This document shows, one piece after another, positions 21,922 to 34,809 of a stretch of 64,000 nucleotides of DNA. The stretch comes from Trichostrongylus colubriformis. Lineage: Eukaryota > Nematoda > Chromadorea > Rhabditida > Trichostrongylidae. Below the pieces are notes generated by a model that had not been told where the DNA came from, made no database searches, and saw only the letters and a list, made by a program, of their open reading frames with translations. A program made the position numbers and the translations under genes. The number at the start of each line of letters is the position of its first letter. The first letter of the stretch is position 1. Location: the NCBI GenBank assembly GCA_963978905.1, contig OZ022259.1, positions 11,160,001 through 11,224,000 of the forward strand, in the 5' to 3' direction.

Positions 21922-24404
21922 GAGAAGGAGCGGCGCAGCAGAGCCTCGCTAGGCCTTGCGGCACGACACGAGATCTGAGAAACTGTGCGCATTGTTTATG
22001 TACAAAGGTGGTATTTGCTATTATTATGATATCCGAGCTCCCAGGTGCAAATCTGGCCCATATGTTTTATGGTTATGGAACAGAAGAGTGGTGGAACGAA
22101 CGTGATTCGCAGTAACAATGGCAAATATTCTTGGAACGAATAATGGCGTTCTTCATGGATTGAACAATGCCATGGCGACAATTAGCTAAGCGATTACATG
22201 TTTGTCAAGTAAAGTTCGCTAGCGAGCAAAACAATCTACGAACAAGCTAACAGCATATCCACTCTAGATGTACGGAGCGTCATAGATTGGAATTGGCAGC
22301 AATCCAGGGTAAAGTAATGGGAGATTCAGCTGGAGCAGGAGTATCAAGCATAAATTCAGTAAACGATGGAGCGAATTTGATGTGATATTGAAGAGAAGTT
22401 GTGATGTGGAGAGATAAGGAGTGATGTATGTGGGGGTGGGGGGGGGGGGGGGGGAATCGCAGTACTTCTGAAGATTCATTTGGCTCAGCCCAGTCAACAC
22501 TAGTCAATCCCGCTTCTAACCCACACAGCAGCTTTCCAGACATCGAACATTTTGGCATATGAGAGAATATGTTCCACCATCTGATGTAAAAATTCTCCAC
22601 ATTTATTTAGTACGACTTTTGGAGAGGAAAATTATGGTAGTACGGGAGATACAAAAAATCAGGCCAAAAATACACTTTGAGAAGGAGCTTCGTGACCTTC
22701 TGAGGTGAATAGCGTAATCAGCACGGATCCGTTTTGCCTCAAAATCGAATTATCGTCGCACTTTTTCCTTCACCAGCGCACCCCCGGGCCCGTCTCTTTT
22801 CGCAGCCCTGGTTTGCTTCGATGATATCTCAACTGGTATGCAGTTGTTTTTATTAATTTGATGGATGTCATTTAAGATCTGAAAAAGGTATCAACGCTGA
22901 AAGCCTACCAGTAACTAAAAGAAGTTTGAGAACTTCTGAGCAGTCAGCTAAACAAACAAACAAAACGAGAAAACTAGAAAATGGTTTACTGCACTGGGAC
23001 CAAAAGAGAGAATCATGGGAAATTTGTCCTCTGTGATCGGATACTTTTTTTATCAAATATGTAAAAGTTTTGTGATATGGATTATACAAAAAGAACAAAA
23101 TCTACAGAAATCTCCATCGCCATTGTCACGGCGATGTGTTTGTGGCCAGTTATGGTAGATGATGAAAGAGGGTGGTGAACGATGGAGCGGATGACTTGAT
23201 TACAGAATTGGCAGTTGAAAAGCACATCATGTGGATCCCTAGTGACCTGATTTTTTAAGCCATAAGGTCAATTCATAAGAGGGAGGGCAATCTCCCAAGC
23301 AAGCAAGTTTTAATTAGAAAAAAAAGTAATTTTTATCTTGCTCCGTTGTATTCTTGGAGTCAAGCTATAGCTCGTTGCTGGTGGAAGTAAGTCCTTTGAT
23401 AACGACGAAGTTGTCGAAACGTCAAGCGCATTGAAAATTCCACCTCAACGAACCTGGACGGCACAAAACAAACACAAACATATACATGTTTTATAGATAT
23501 GTAACAGGCAGACGATAGATAACATAGAGATAAGCTTATGAGACATGCGTCAACAAACAGGCCGCAATATTAAGAAAATGACGTCAAGGAGGGAGGAGAG
23601 GGAATTGCGCAGATCCACCACTAGATAATAAGTAAACCATAAATATGAAGAATATAAGGTAAAATGATTTATGGACCGAAAATTTTTTGATACGACAAGT
23701 AATTCATTTATGATTTGCTTGCAACGCCGATACTTTTTGAAATGAAATAATTTCACGTAATGAAGCCATACTCGTCATTTACGTCAAGTGGGACCACTTA
23801 CTGCTGCAGGCTCTGGCGTTTGGGGGGAAAGAACATTTTTGCATGAAGCACTGCATTTCCCATAGCAGCCTCAGTGCGTACATGACTTAGTCGGGTGCAA
23901 CCTTCTAGCGAGCCGTCCAGTATTTACTTTTGCCATTTTCTCGCTTGAACACTTTTTGCTTATCAGAGGACCCTACACAACCACCATTCGTCCACAAAAA
24001 TTTAGTTGGCTTGAGCTCGTAGTAAGCACGATTATACTGTGATTCAAGGTACCCTCAGAGCGATTCGCGGCCTAGGATATCGGCCACAGCGGGAGTGCTC
24101 AAATAGGGCATCCTTAAAAAGCTCTGAAATCTGTTTTCATATCGGTTGGATGATTAGCCAGGAGGAGTCGTAAAGTTTTTTTTCCAGATTCATCTTGGAA
24201 GCAATCGTAGCGGAGGCCCCTATATTGGTGGCATAATGGGAACTATTTGCCACGAAAAAACGGAAGGCACTGGTGCTGGCTTATGAGCACTAAGCAGATT
24301 TTTCAGATTTCAATTCTGATAATCCTTTCTGCTATTTCAGGTGCGCTCTTGATTGTTGTTTTTGATTTTTGGTAACGTTGCAGCTCGGTTGCAAAAGTTG
24401 TTAG
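21922..24404. other. 2.5 kb with no gene seen; poly-G near 22435
   Basis: A G tract of about 20 lies at about 22435-22454. Open frames over its flanks are low-complexity proline-rich artefacts on the minus strand. No exon, RNA gene or second-copy repeat was recognised. Confidence 0.4.
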
Positions 24405-24530
24405 AAGGGTACTGAGTTATGGACAAAAGCTTCGGTCGTGGAAAGGACTCGAACTCAATTCTTATCTGAAAGTACAATGTGCTGATCCATCACACTACAA
24501 AAACTTTCACTTTAACTCAGCATCCCCATG
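24405..24530 (-). repeat. tRNA-derived SINE-like repeat, family 1, copy 2
   Basis: On the minus strand: TAGTGTGATGGATCAGCAC as A-box region, GAGTTCGAGTCC as B box, then the shared tail with GAAGCTTTTGTCCATAAC. It matches 9104-9200 in order and spacing. Confidence 0.6.
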
Positions 24531-27203
24531 CTACGCTGACCATAGCTTGACAGCACTTAAACTCCAATGTTGAGTTTTAGCCAATATGTGACACTGTGTC
24601 CTTCCTAATGGTGATCAGTATGGTCGTTTGGCTGCCACTCTATAATTTGATTATTTTTTTATCCCTTAGAAGCAAGCCCAAGCTTAGAATCACTTTTGAC
24701 AGCTATTACCATAAATGCTCTACGAAGCGATGCTCGCAGCTGTTCAGTAGTACCTAGTTCATGAAATAGGTTTAATATTCAAGCAGGCCCGAAACAGATG
24801 ATCCGACCTCAAATTGGCGTGCTTTCTGAAAAAATTCTGCTTACAGAGAAGCCAACCAAATGTGTGGAAAATGGAGGTTCGTTACCTTATAGGGCTTCAG
24901 CCTGCAACTCATGCAAAATTCTGGCCGACATGTAAAAAATGGAGTCGCGCATTGCATATTCGTAAAGTAGCGCAGCGCGTTTTGACGGATTCGCGTTACC
25001 TGAAATGGGTCAACGACATCACATGGGCGCCTAATGCTTTTAATTATCGCCTACAAATGTGAAAAGCTCACAACTCCACGATTTTTATCAATGTACTTTG
25101 ATCAACTGACTTTTCCGGTAATCCATGCTAACATCGCAGTTTAAATCAGGGACAAGTAGTTCCATCTGATGTGTTGTCTCCTGCCCTTGCAGTGTCTCAT
25201 TTTTGATTGCCTCCGTGTTGTTTGAGCAAATTAGAAAGATAATTTTCATATTAATTCAAAGAATTATGGAATTTCCTAAGGTAAATCACGACGATAAAAC
25301 GAGCAGCTAATTAACTAATTGAATGACACAATATTCAAATCGATTCACTTTGACGCTTTTTTGAAGTTGTCAATACCCAGTGAGCTCGGAAGGGCCGCCA
25401 GAACTCTCCATTAAGCGTAACACAAGGACTTATAAACTGTGCGACAGTGGATTCACAGAAAAGGGGTTGTTGCTCAAGCAAATCACAACTTACTTAGAAT
25501 CATTTAGTTGTCCTTATCATTTAAAACATTGTGATGTGCACGGGGAGAAGGATATCAGAAAGGGGAACCAATTTTCTATCCGGTGGGCACAATACAAAAT
25601 GAGTTTATTAGACACTCTTTCAAATTCGCAATTATCTTGTGAACGCCAAAAACCGCTCGAACTTTCCTGGAAGGACCGACTGGCTGATACAAGATTCAGC
25701 TCACAGAAATGTTATATAGTTGCTGCACTCCATGAACCACTTCCGCCATGGACAAGGAGGGCCTGGATCCACAGGTAACCCAATAGAATAAGTTCCCATT
25801 CTTCTTATTTGATTTGCATGTATTCCACAATTATGGATCCCCATGGCAATGCAATTATGGCGAACTTGTTATAAATTTACATTTACATTTGCAATTTACA
25901 ATTTCATAAAATAAAACTATATCGAGGCTTAGCCCGTTCTCCTACGGATCAACGAGCTCATATATGAAAGATATGTATCCATATATAATACTATGTCTCA
26001 CTTTCCTCACTGAAGAACACACACGAAGAATATTCGTCATTGACTGGTTTCCGTCGGAGGACCTGTGTTACACAAAAACCAAAGAAACTTTGTTAGGAGA
26101 CCTCTAATAAGTTTTACTTTTAGTAATTGCTCAATCTTGAGGTGGAACCACACGAAATCAAAAATGAATAGTTAACATAATTTTTCACTGTTCAGAATAA
26201 ATACTTGGAAACTAACATAACCATTTCACTCTAGAAAACAGCTCTATGATCTGCTACTGCCACGAATATCCCGGATGTCTACAATGCTTAGAAAGCAGGG
26301 AACCAGACAACTGTTGAAAAATTGCACTACTCGCACAACTAAGTTCGGAAGAGGATTTCCGGCTCAAACGGGTAAACTTGATTTATGCTCGTTCGACTTA
26401 CTAGAAAGTGCTGAATGAAATAAAAATGCGGGGACGACTGTTTGAAAAAGCTGTGAAAGAAGTGGCTTCATTCGGCGACACCTTTACAGTCACAACAGGT
26501 AATCACAGTCGCTACTTTTTGTGGTTGATTGTACTTGCGATTTTGCTAAGTTTTTACCAGGATCCTAGGACTTCCGTACTGCGTAGAAAAGCCTATTTGA
26601 TGTACTCCAATGACAGCGCTAAATGACCTATCATTTATCTATTAAAAACAAAGAAATCTCAAATTAAGTACTTCAAACTCCAGCATGTCGCTCTAGCTAT
26701 CTTAGTGCAAGGAACGCAGATATGGTAGATGTTTCTTGAATTTTGGCAACGTAATTTTTTGAAAGAGAGCGCGTGCGTTCAGTTCCAACGCATGTAAGTG
26801 GGCTCCGCAATGCGCGATCTGCGACTACCTCTCCGCCACAGCTGACATTTTTTGCACTGCACAGTCAAGTTTCCTGTGTTGTACTCAAAATGCATGGGGA
26901 TCTTAGTTAGTACTAGTATTATTATTTTCATTCTTTATTAACGATTCACTGTCATTTGAAACGAAGTTTCACTTCGAGAATTTGTGAAATTTTGACTACC
27001 AATCATTTATTTACTTGTTCATTACGTCACTAGACGCGCCATTACCCTAGACAATGTCGTTGGTGCAAAACAAACAGAATAATGTTAAAAGAGGAAAGAG
27101 GAAAACACAATAGTGCTCAAGTCAATTTGGTTTACTGCTGATTAGATTTGTAAACCTAAATTATCTAGAAAAAAGTAGCAATTATCCTAATTCCTGCACT
27201 GGA
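24531..27203. other. 2.7 kb with no confident gene
   Basis: Open frames exist on the plus strand at 24814-25062, 25380-25778 (132 codons, not starting at an ATG) and 26408-26626 (one hydrophobic stretch, YFLWLIVLAILLSFY). None matches a family I recognise and none has a convincing exon structure. An old, divergent exon cannot be excluded. Confidence 0.3.
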
Positions 27204-27643
27204 TTAAAGGAATCGTCCACGGAAAATGAGTTTTTGTGTTACCCATATATTTATGTTGTATGTTGTATTTGCCTAATGTTAGCCTCATGCAAAATTTCAC
27301 GCGAAAAAATGTGAATCTGGCTGAGATACAGCACCACAAAGTGCGGTCCCAGTGGGCGGGGCCTCCGTGTAAAAGCCTCGTCCCGTCTTCCGCCGGCGTT
27401 GGGAACGGAGAGTGGGACTGTTTACGTAACCTTCTGTTCCTACAATGCGTCTGAGACCACGGCAGACGCGGTACGAGGCTTTTACACGGAGGCCCCGCCC
27501 ACTGGGACCGCACTTTGTGGTGCTGTATCTCAGCCAGATTCACATTTTTTCGCGTGAAATTTTGCATGAGGCTAACATTAGGCAAATACAACATAAATAT
27601 ATGGGTAACACAAAAACTCATTTTCCGTGGACGATTCCTTTAA
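27204..27643. mobile_element. TTAA-flanked long hairpin (piggyBac-like MITE)
   Basis: A near-perfect palindrome whose arms begin AGGAATCGTCCACGGAAAAT and end with its complement, with TTAA directly outside both ends (27204-27207 and 27640-27643). The arms are about 185 bp each, with a spacer of about 60 bp. TTAA targets are characteristic of piggyBac elements. Open frames running through both arms (27187-27672) are palindrome artefacts. Related copies lie at 31512-31845, 40580-41280 and 15520-15875. Confidence 0.85.
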
Positions 27644-29139
27644 GCTTTCGGAGAGACAGTTCCGCTATGTAGGTAACCAGGGTTTAGAGCAGTTGGTAGG
27701 TAGTCATGAAAATGATAAGCGTAAGAGTGCATGGCAGACAAGGATTTTAACGACTTCAAGTAATCTATCGATCCATGAAATCCTCGCTAGTTTAGCAAAT
27801 TGATCTTTGAAAATCCTTACTAACTGCCACTTCAATTTCGGCCTTGCGTTAGAAAGTTGGCAAAAGTTCAGTGCGCGGTTTGTTTCGAAAAAAAAACTCA
27901 GCAACTTCAGCCAATTTATCACACTCTTTGTTGCAACCACAACAACAGCAAATTCCTTGAAAAACAACCGAAACTTTGTTTCCAGGTTGTTTCTTATTAA
28001 TACTTCTGGATAATGTATGAACGAAGCTTTTATGCATCAAAGAACGTGAATAGGGCACCGGCTTGAGGCGCTGCTTTACCATGTGCGGCTGCCCCTCTGA
28101 TTCGATTACTTTTCAAAACTTTGAAAAGGATATAAAAGAGCAATAAGTCCTTTCATACGAGCAAAGAAAAAAATTACGCATTTCTGAAAGTTCTATGATT
28201 AGCTTTCGTATTCTATGACGTGTATCCTTTTAGAAATGTACTTAGTTCTAGTTAGTTCGAATGAATCTTGAGGAGAGAACTCCGCACTATTCCCATAATA
28301 CCATCGAAATATCTTTCATTCTCAGTTGTTATCCATTATTCATAAATTAATTTTTTCAATTTTTTCCAAGAAAAGCCTTAGTTCGTAGGCCAAGTGCTTT
28401 TTCGACAGGCATCGGTGGCCATTTACTGTTTCCTGGTGAGACTCCAGCCTTAGATCTCTTTCTCTTGGTCCAGTTTCATCGGTCACACAAGCTCCAGGTA
28501 CGCTTCCATCCATTCTTCTCAATTTGCATTATCGATCGGTTAATAGTCACACACTTGAGTAATTTGTTTGAGTACATAGCAATTGCGTTATTTGAATAAT
28601 TCGACTCGTCGTCTACCTTCATCGCTTCCTGAATATTTAACAACTACAATGGGCGTGGTCATCAGTGGTGTGACGAAAAACCACGGAGCGAAACCAAGTG
28701 GAACTGATTTCGCGGGGTCGGGATGCATTCGGGAAAAAGCTTTCTACGCTTCACTAGGTCCATTGTTCACAGTTCAAGGAATGGATGATTAGTTGAAGAC
28801 AGGACTGACGATGAATAGAGGCATAGTCGAAGCAAACTCTTTTCAAACCCTTCTTTTCAGGGTCTCATCTAGGGAACAGCCGCTCCCAGATGCGACCTTG
28901 AACGAATTTTAAGCGATGATGGATATATCAGTCTTACCAAGAAACAAGGTGGACCCTTGCCATATGGAACAGCAGAATCGGTGGCGGTCAATGTGCTGCT
29001 TTCCGAGCGCGACTTTCTAATCCTCACTAGATTCTACTTTACTTTTAGCGGAACAATAGTGCATCGGGAAATTACCCATGTATTTATCTGTGAAAATCAA
29101 GTACCAGCAGCCTTCCCACAAAAAGCAATGGCTAAGACT
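27644..29139. other. No gene seen
   Basis: Nothing recognisable on either strand. Short frames such as 27704-28082 and 28583-28792 have no family match or splice context. Confidence 0.4.
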
Positions 29140-29320
29140 ACGTTCACACCTAGGGGTGCGGACGGCAGGGCGTGGCTGCGTGGCTCTGCGTCTCAGACTG
29201 TGCTACCCTGTCTCGCTGCCCGCATCGTTTCTGCACTACCCTCGCTACTCTGCGTCGCCGTCATTCAACGCAGCCATGCCTTGCCGGCGCAAAGTATGAA
29301 CGCGGCTGAAAGATTCTCAC
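29140..29320. mobile_element. GC-rich MITE-like element
   Basis: A GC island between ACGTTCACACC and AGTATGAACGCGGCT edges, which are roughly inverted. It has the CGTGGCTGCG, TCTGCGTC, CTCGCTGCC and AACGCAGCCATGCC words shared with 391-600, 37197-37330 and 52030-52170. Non-coding. Confidence 0.6.
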
Positions 29321-31007
29321 TAAAGAGATATACCAGGAAAGTTTATGAGCCTTCCCAGCAGGCACATTTTTAGGTACTGCAGAGTACTGTTCTGCTGATA
29401 ACCAAACGCTAAGGAGGATAACACAATCATGAATGAAGTTCTAAGCGTCCAGAAGACGACCGTGTAATTTTTTCAGCAATATATCCGAGTTTCTTGAATG
29501 CTTACGATTTTCCCATAGAACCCACGTGGTGTTTTAGATACGATGAGGATGGTCGGTCCATTGTGCACCAAATAAAACCGAGATTGACTTGGAACTCTAT
29601 CCACACCCTAGCCAATGAATCGTTTTCAAACAGAATATAACTAAAAGTCAGCGCCCGTTCATTGGGATTGAATTACAAAGTTCAAAAGTCCCAAGAGTAA
29701 TATGATCGCACGCGGATGGGAAGCGAAGTTTCAAAATGTTCTCCAGGGACTTGTTCCTATGATGGAATGATGGGAAAATGACAATTATTATTTCCATTTG
29801 GCATGAGCCATGCATTCGAACTTTGCCCAAAATCACTGGCTGTTTAAATGCTTGTAAAACGCATAAATGAAAAACGTTGCTTTGTCTCCGCTAATGAGCC
29901 TAGTTGACCGGCTCAGAAAAGACAAGATACAAGGGCCATTAATTTGTGAAAGCAATGTGTGGTAATGCTTCAATGCGGCTTCGCTGCGCCATTGCACATT
30001 GAAGTGGACGGTTTAGAATGAACAATGGTGAGCTTCTACAAAATTAGAAATTGTATGGGCTTTTTCGCTGTACTAGTTGATAGAAAACTTGAATGTACCT
30101 CTCCTCTCCCCCATGAGTTTACTGATGCCTGTACGCACAAAATTCATCCTTTATTAGCCAGGTCCGATTTACTACTTGAAGTCGTGTAACTATAAGGTTC
30201 ATACAGCGCCACTACATGGGTGTATAGCGAGGGCTTCACGTGCTTCCGTGGTGGCTCGTCTATGTAATTTCGTGAAACAATTTTGCAAGGCATTCGCCTT
30301 TCTAATGGAAGAACATCCAATCCAATTAGCATAATGAATATATTTCTGGGAGCATTTTGCCCAGAAATTCCACTTCAGTCTTGAAGATATCAGAAAACGG
30401 CTTGGTAAGTCGAAGAGAGGGGTTAATCAAAGTGATGTCATGAGGAGTTCATCAAATCAGGAAATGACGAGCTCATTATGACTAACATGATGACTTGCAA
30501 GAGATTGAGCCGGTGACAGAAACTGCAGTTTCTACCATTATTATTATTGTTTATTGTCAGTTGCACAGCAGAAAATAGCACATTAAAAACTGCAAGGAGG
30601 TACTGCCTGACAGAAAAGAAACATTCTGAAAAGGAGAAATATAAATAAACTCGGACTCAAACCCTGTATGGGGTGCAAGGGTTGACGACGGCGAGGGGAA
30701 CCAGTGGCTCGACAACACTGCAAGTTGCTAGAGTATCCCGGGGCTCCGGATACCATCAAAGTTGGGCAGCCAACCCCACTAAGGCCACCTATCGACGTAA
30801 CGGGAACAAGAGAATTACAAAAGCCTTAAATGTAAACACAAGCAAAGGTGTGGTTATGAATAAAATTAAAACAACAGAACTAGAAGTAGAAGAACTGACG
30901 AAAAACATAAAAAAAAGTACTAATGACAAAAGTTTCGCTTAAGAACTTATTGTTAGAGATAAAACCTTAGTTCCTGTTCTTGGTCATGTGAGTAGAACGA
31001 ATGCTCC
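29321..31007. other. No confident gene; unplaced GC block at 30665-30815
   Basis: A GC-rich stretch at about 30665-30815 (GGTTGACGACGGCGAGGGGA, then CGACGTAACGGGAACAAG) is unlike its AT-rich surroundings. It could be the 5' part of a non-LTR retroelement, but I could not confirm this. The rest is featureless. Confidence 0.35.
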
Positions 31008-31511
31008 TTAATTCCCTGTTTTGGTGATTGGAACCCTCCTTGAGCAGTCATGATTTTTTTTTAGTTCGCTTCGAAACAAAATGTCAGAATTTGGATTCAC
31101 CACTGATATGGGCAAGTCGTTCCAGACAGAAGTGATCTTCTGGATAAAAGTGATACGTCGCCCTTTTTTTTCTTTTAATATTCTAAAGTCACGACCGCAT
31201 GTGCGTCTAATAGTTACCGATCTCTTGAAAACATGTAAAAATCTGCATCTACTAAGCTGCACGAAAGCTTAGAGAAAAATTCGTTATCAGCCATCTTTCT
31301 TATAATTTCTAGTGTGCTAAATTCAAGTAGCGTAAGTAAATATAATAATATAAATAGTAAGCGATAATGTGTCTTAAAGGAAAGGTGGAAAAACCCTAGA
31401 CGACCAAAACCTCTTTCAGTTAACTTCGCCTGAACCTTGACGCCTGAGTCTACTTGACGGACTCCATACCATTGGGCAATATTCCAGTGAAGGACGAACA
31501 TAACTTGCAAA
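31008..31511 (-). pseudogene. LINE reverse-transcriptase C-terminal relic
   Basis: Minus-strand pieces in shifting frames read SYVRPSLEYCPMVWSPSSR and then FIQKITSVWNDLPISVV. They match the thumb and C-terminal signature of CR1/Jockey-type LINE polymerases (RP.LEYC..VWSP ... F..R....WN.LP..VV). Stops and frameshifts separate the parts, so it is dead. A TTAA-family element separates it from the upstream RT relic at 31846-32090. Confidence 0.7.
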
Positions 31512-31845
31512 AGATACGGCCGGGTGGGCGGCACCTCCAAGCAAATGCTCATCCCGCCGTCCGCCGCGGTCGGACACGCATTGTAGGAAGAGAAAGTTAC
31601 TTAAACCGTCCCACTCTCCATTCCCAACCACGGCGGACGATGGGCGGGGCTTCTACTTCCAGGCCCCGCTCACCTGGCCGAGTATTTGGGGAGCTGTATC
31701 CTAGCTGAATTCTCAATTTTTCGCGTGAAACTTTGCATGCGGCCCTTATTAGGTAAATACAACATAAATGTATGGGTTTCAGCGAAACTCATACATTTAT
31801 GTTGTATTTACCGTGGACGACTTCCGTGGACGACTCCTTTAATAT
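31512..31845. mobile_element. Truncated TTAA-hairpin copy inside a LINE relic
   Basis: The right end reads TGGACGACTCCTTTAA as in the 27.2-kb element. The interior has GGGCGGGGCTTCTACTTCC, CGTGAAACTTTGCATGCGG and AATACAACATAAATGTATG. Most of the outer left arm is missing, and LINE sequence begins at about 31511. A short local duplication of CATACATTTATGTTGTATTT lies at 31787-31812. Confidence 0.7.
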
Positions 31846-32090
31846 AGAGTGCCAACATCAAAGGAGCAAGGCAGGTGCCTTGCGGAGCTCCACTTTCTGT
31901 TTTATAGATTGGGAGCGCAAACCATTTAGAACAACCACTTGCTTTCTGTTCAAAAGATCACTCAAAAAGTCATTCACCTATAAGGAACACGTCTTTGAAA
32001 AATGGCGTAAGGCTCGGCGTATCCACAGGAATCATCATAGGTCATCAGCATATGGACGGAAGATGTTAGACTTTCTGATGACGTAAAAAA
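31846..32090 (-). pseudogene. LINE reverse-transcriptase palm relic
   Basis: A minus-strand frame with interruptions reads LNRKQVVVLNGLRSQS and then, after a frame change, APLMLALY. This resembles the R.Q.V..NG..S....GVPQG..L.PLLF..Y block just before the catalytic YADD of LINE polymerases. It precedes the C-terminal relic in the correct order on the same strand. The YADD region itself is missing. Confidence 0.45.
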
Positions 32091-32594
32091 TTGATTGCGG
32101 TAAGACCTCTTTGAACATTTCCAAAAATTCTATTCATCGTTGTGAGGTCGAATACATACAATACAAGGGAGGGGGGAGGGCATCAGCTAAAATCACCTTC
32201 CTGTGTTGTGGATGGTTTCCGCCTCCTTGAAGTTTCCATTAAGATGTGTTCCGCCTGGAGACTAAACTGCTCATGCACCGGCCATGTTATACTTTACTGT
32301 ATTTTTGCGAACTTTTTTTTTGATTGACAAGTGCTCACCGACCCTTTTCGTACCTTCAGTCATTGCGTGATGCAAGTGCTGGCTGGCTGGTTGTGATTAA
32401 AGGTAAGCTGACGATGAGAGAGGTAAGACCAAAATGGATGCGATCTAAGGATCTCTCGTTGCCCGGTTGACTTGGCAATCGTTCCCAGCACTTCGGCTCA
32501 TAAATATTGATAGGCTTTTTGTTTTTAATCCCCTGAATCAATGTAGCGGTATAAATGCCAAATCGCAAGCATTATTCAATCACTTCTGTGGGGT
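32091..32594. other. No gene seen
   Basis: Nothing recognisable on either strand. Confidence 0.4.
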
Positions 32595-32830
32595 GCATCG
32601 CCCATTCTAGTTCCTTTCAGAATGGCTGTGGCAGGTGAATGCGATTTTGCCTGCACAGTGACTGGCGGGGCCAGCCGATGAAGTGATTTTATCCTCCCAG
32701 ACGAGTCTGGTACCGATTGACCAACCCGGAGGATGGAAGGCTTTGTTGGCCTAAGCAGTCGCTGAGGCGGGATTTGATCCCACTCCGTGATGGGAGTGCG
32801 CCACCTGTCACTACACTACTCCACCACTCT
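32595..32830 (-). repeat. tRNA-derived SINE-like repeat, family 2, copy 3
   Basis: On the minus strand: AGTGTAGTGACAGGTGGC as A-box region, GGGATCAAATCCCGCC as B box, then CCGGGTTGGTCAATCGGTAC and GTCTGGGAGGATAAAA. The flank with GGCCAGCCGA also matches the 9.3-kb copy. Confidence 0.65.
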
Positions 32831-34809
32831 CACATTATAATAGACTATATAAGGCATGATAACGTACATCAACGAAAGCGATGGTACGCATTTGTGAAAA
32901 CGCGGGTCGATTGTGGTGGAATGGAGCCTAAAAAGCGATAAGCCGTGGATGGATCTGCAATGAGTCCTTAATTTATGCTATTCTAGATGTGCTCAAAGCC
33001 AAGAATGCGGAATTTTATTGCCCTATTTTGGGGTGATTTCGTGGAAGCGCGGGAATGGAATGGTTCACCGTGTGAGAGGGAGGGAATGGTTTGTCGGTTC
33101 GATATTATCTGATTTTAGTGAAGGCACTTTACGTCTTGCATATCAAGTAAAAGAAAGAAGAAAAGAGTTACAGAAATGTAAATGATATAAATTAGTATGT
33201 GGTTCGTTTCGCCTCTATTCTCATACGAACCATTGTGTTTTCTATCCATCCACCCTCGAGGCTCATCGGTGAGCTAGGGTGGACAGAAAAGTAAACGTTA
33301 AATTGTAAAGTGTTCAAAAAACATAATGTATGTCGAAACATAGTACTTACATCTATAATTATAAAGTTAGAATCTATAGAAAGTTAATTCTAAGTAAAAA
33401 TAACATCAACTAAGTAGAAAAAAGTAATGAGAAGGACTAGTGTACAGAAAAGGTCGCACGCAGTGCAACCGACATAAGCTCACACGCACGAGGGGATGTA
33501 AACAGGTTGGTCTGAGTTTCTCTAGAACAATACTCACCTTCTAAATACTGTTGCAATATATGTTTGGGTACAAGTTTACAATTTACAATTTTGAAAGGAC
33601 AGACTCGCAACTGCTTCTAGTTTTTGCGGTAAATTCTCTGAAAAAGGTTCTAAAGAGTTTGAGAGTACCACCCAGCATTCTCCTCCTTTTGAATTGGATC
33701 ATAAGAAGACAACACGTGGTGCACAGGTAATAAAAAGAATTTGAAGACCATAATACTGTCGAGTTTTGGAAATAACCTGTCGGTTTTCAGGTTGGACGAG
33801 TTTTCTAGCGCGCAACGTCACTGACGTCTTGGTAGGAGGCTTAGACGCTGATCAAGACGTCAGTGATGCGGCTCTCATCTGTGTTACGTGACGTCGTGTT
33901 CCAACAAATGGTAGGTTACCCAGTTAACTCGTGAATTATAGGAAAAAGCTCGGGAATTCATTTTTTCGTAACTCAATATCTTTTTATGATCGTATTTGTT
34001 GGCGAAACGTCTGATACTGGTTAGAAGATTGCGCAGCTCGAGATTCGGGTGTTGTTGCATTACTACCGGAATTAACGATTGAAAATAAGAGACACCGTCG
34101 ACACAATTAATAACGATTGTACGATGAACGGTACATTCCGGAAACTTGCGGATCCAGACGATAGTCATTGTTAACGACGGACGTTGAGGAATCTTGGCGA
34201 AATGCCTTTGCTGTTATGAATAAATTTACGTAGGGAAAATTAAATTTGCACACTTGTCCGCGAAATCTTCAAGTGCTTACGTATTTTATCAAAGAAGGAA
34301 GTGGGGGGTTTCAAAGCGCCCTCATGGCCAGCCTTCGAAGATTTTTTTTTCGTGAAATCCTGCTACATTGAAGATTGACCATTTCATTAGTATTATACAT
34401 GAATCCTATGCTAAAATTATATAAACTCAAAAGTGAAGAGAAAAAACAGCTTCCGAGAATTAACATAGAGAATGTGAACAAAGACCAAATCCAGAGTACA
34501 CAGGTTACAAACATGATTGGAAATTTACGACACAGCCAATTGCATTGCATTGCTCGTTTTACAGCTTCTGAATTAATGATTCATGTTTGCTCGGCTTAAC
34601 ATAGCACTGCAGGGGTTACGCATAAGGCATGAAGCATTGTGCCTCGCTCAATCCTTTTTGGGGCTGCGCAATGCTTTTTTTTTCACTGATGATCTTGATA
34701 TCACTAGGGTGCCGTTTGTCCTGTACGGCGATCAGCTGATGAACCAGCCAGCCATGTTTTATGAAATACCCTATAAGAGGAATCGCTGTAAAATATTATA
34801 TTCTTTATA
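32831..34809. other. 2 kb with no gene; two short hairpins
   Basis: Inverted repeats: CCACCCT...AGGGTGG around 33248-33287, and CACTGACGTCTTG (33811) against CAAGACGTCAGTG (33853). No exon or RNA gene recognised. Confidence 0.45.

Noticed and set aside
25380..25778. 132-codon frame as a gene
   Set aside because: It does not start with ATG, lacks clear acceptor and donor sites and matches no family I know.
27187..27672. 144-codon frame and its mirror on the other strand
   Set aside because: Both are products of a near-perfect palindrome, so the same peptide appears on both strands.
30665..30815. Self-cleaving ribozyme or LINE 5' UTR
   Set aside because: The GC block looks structured, but I could not identify a hammerhead or HDV core or a downstream retroelement ORF.
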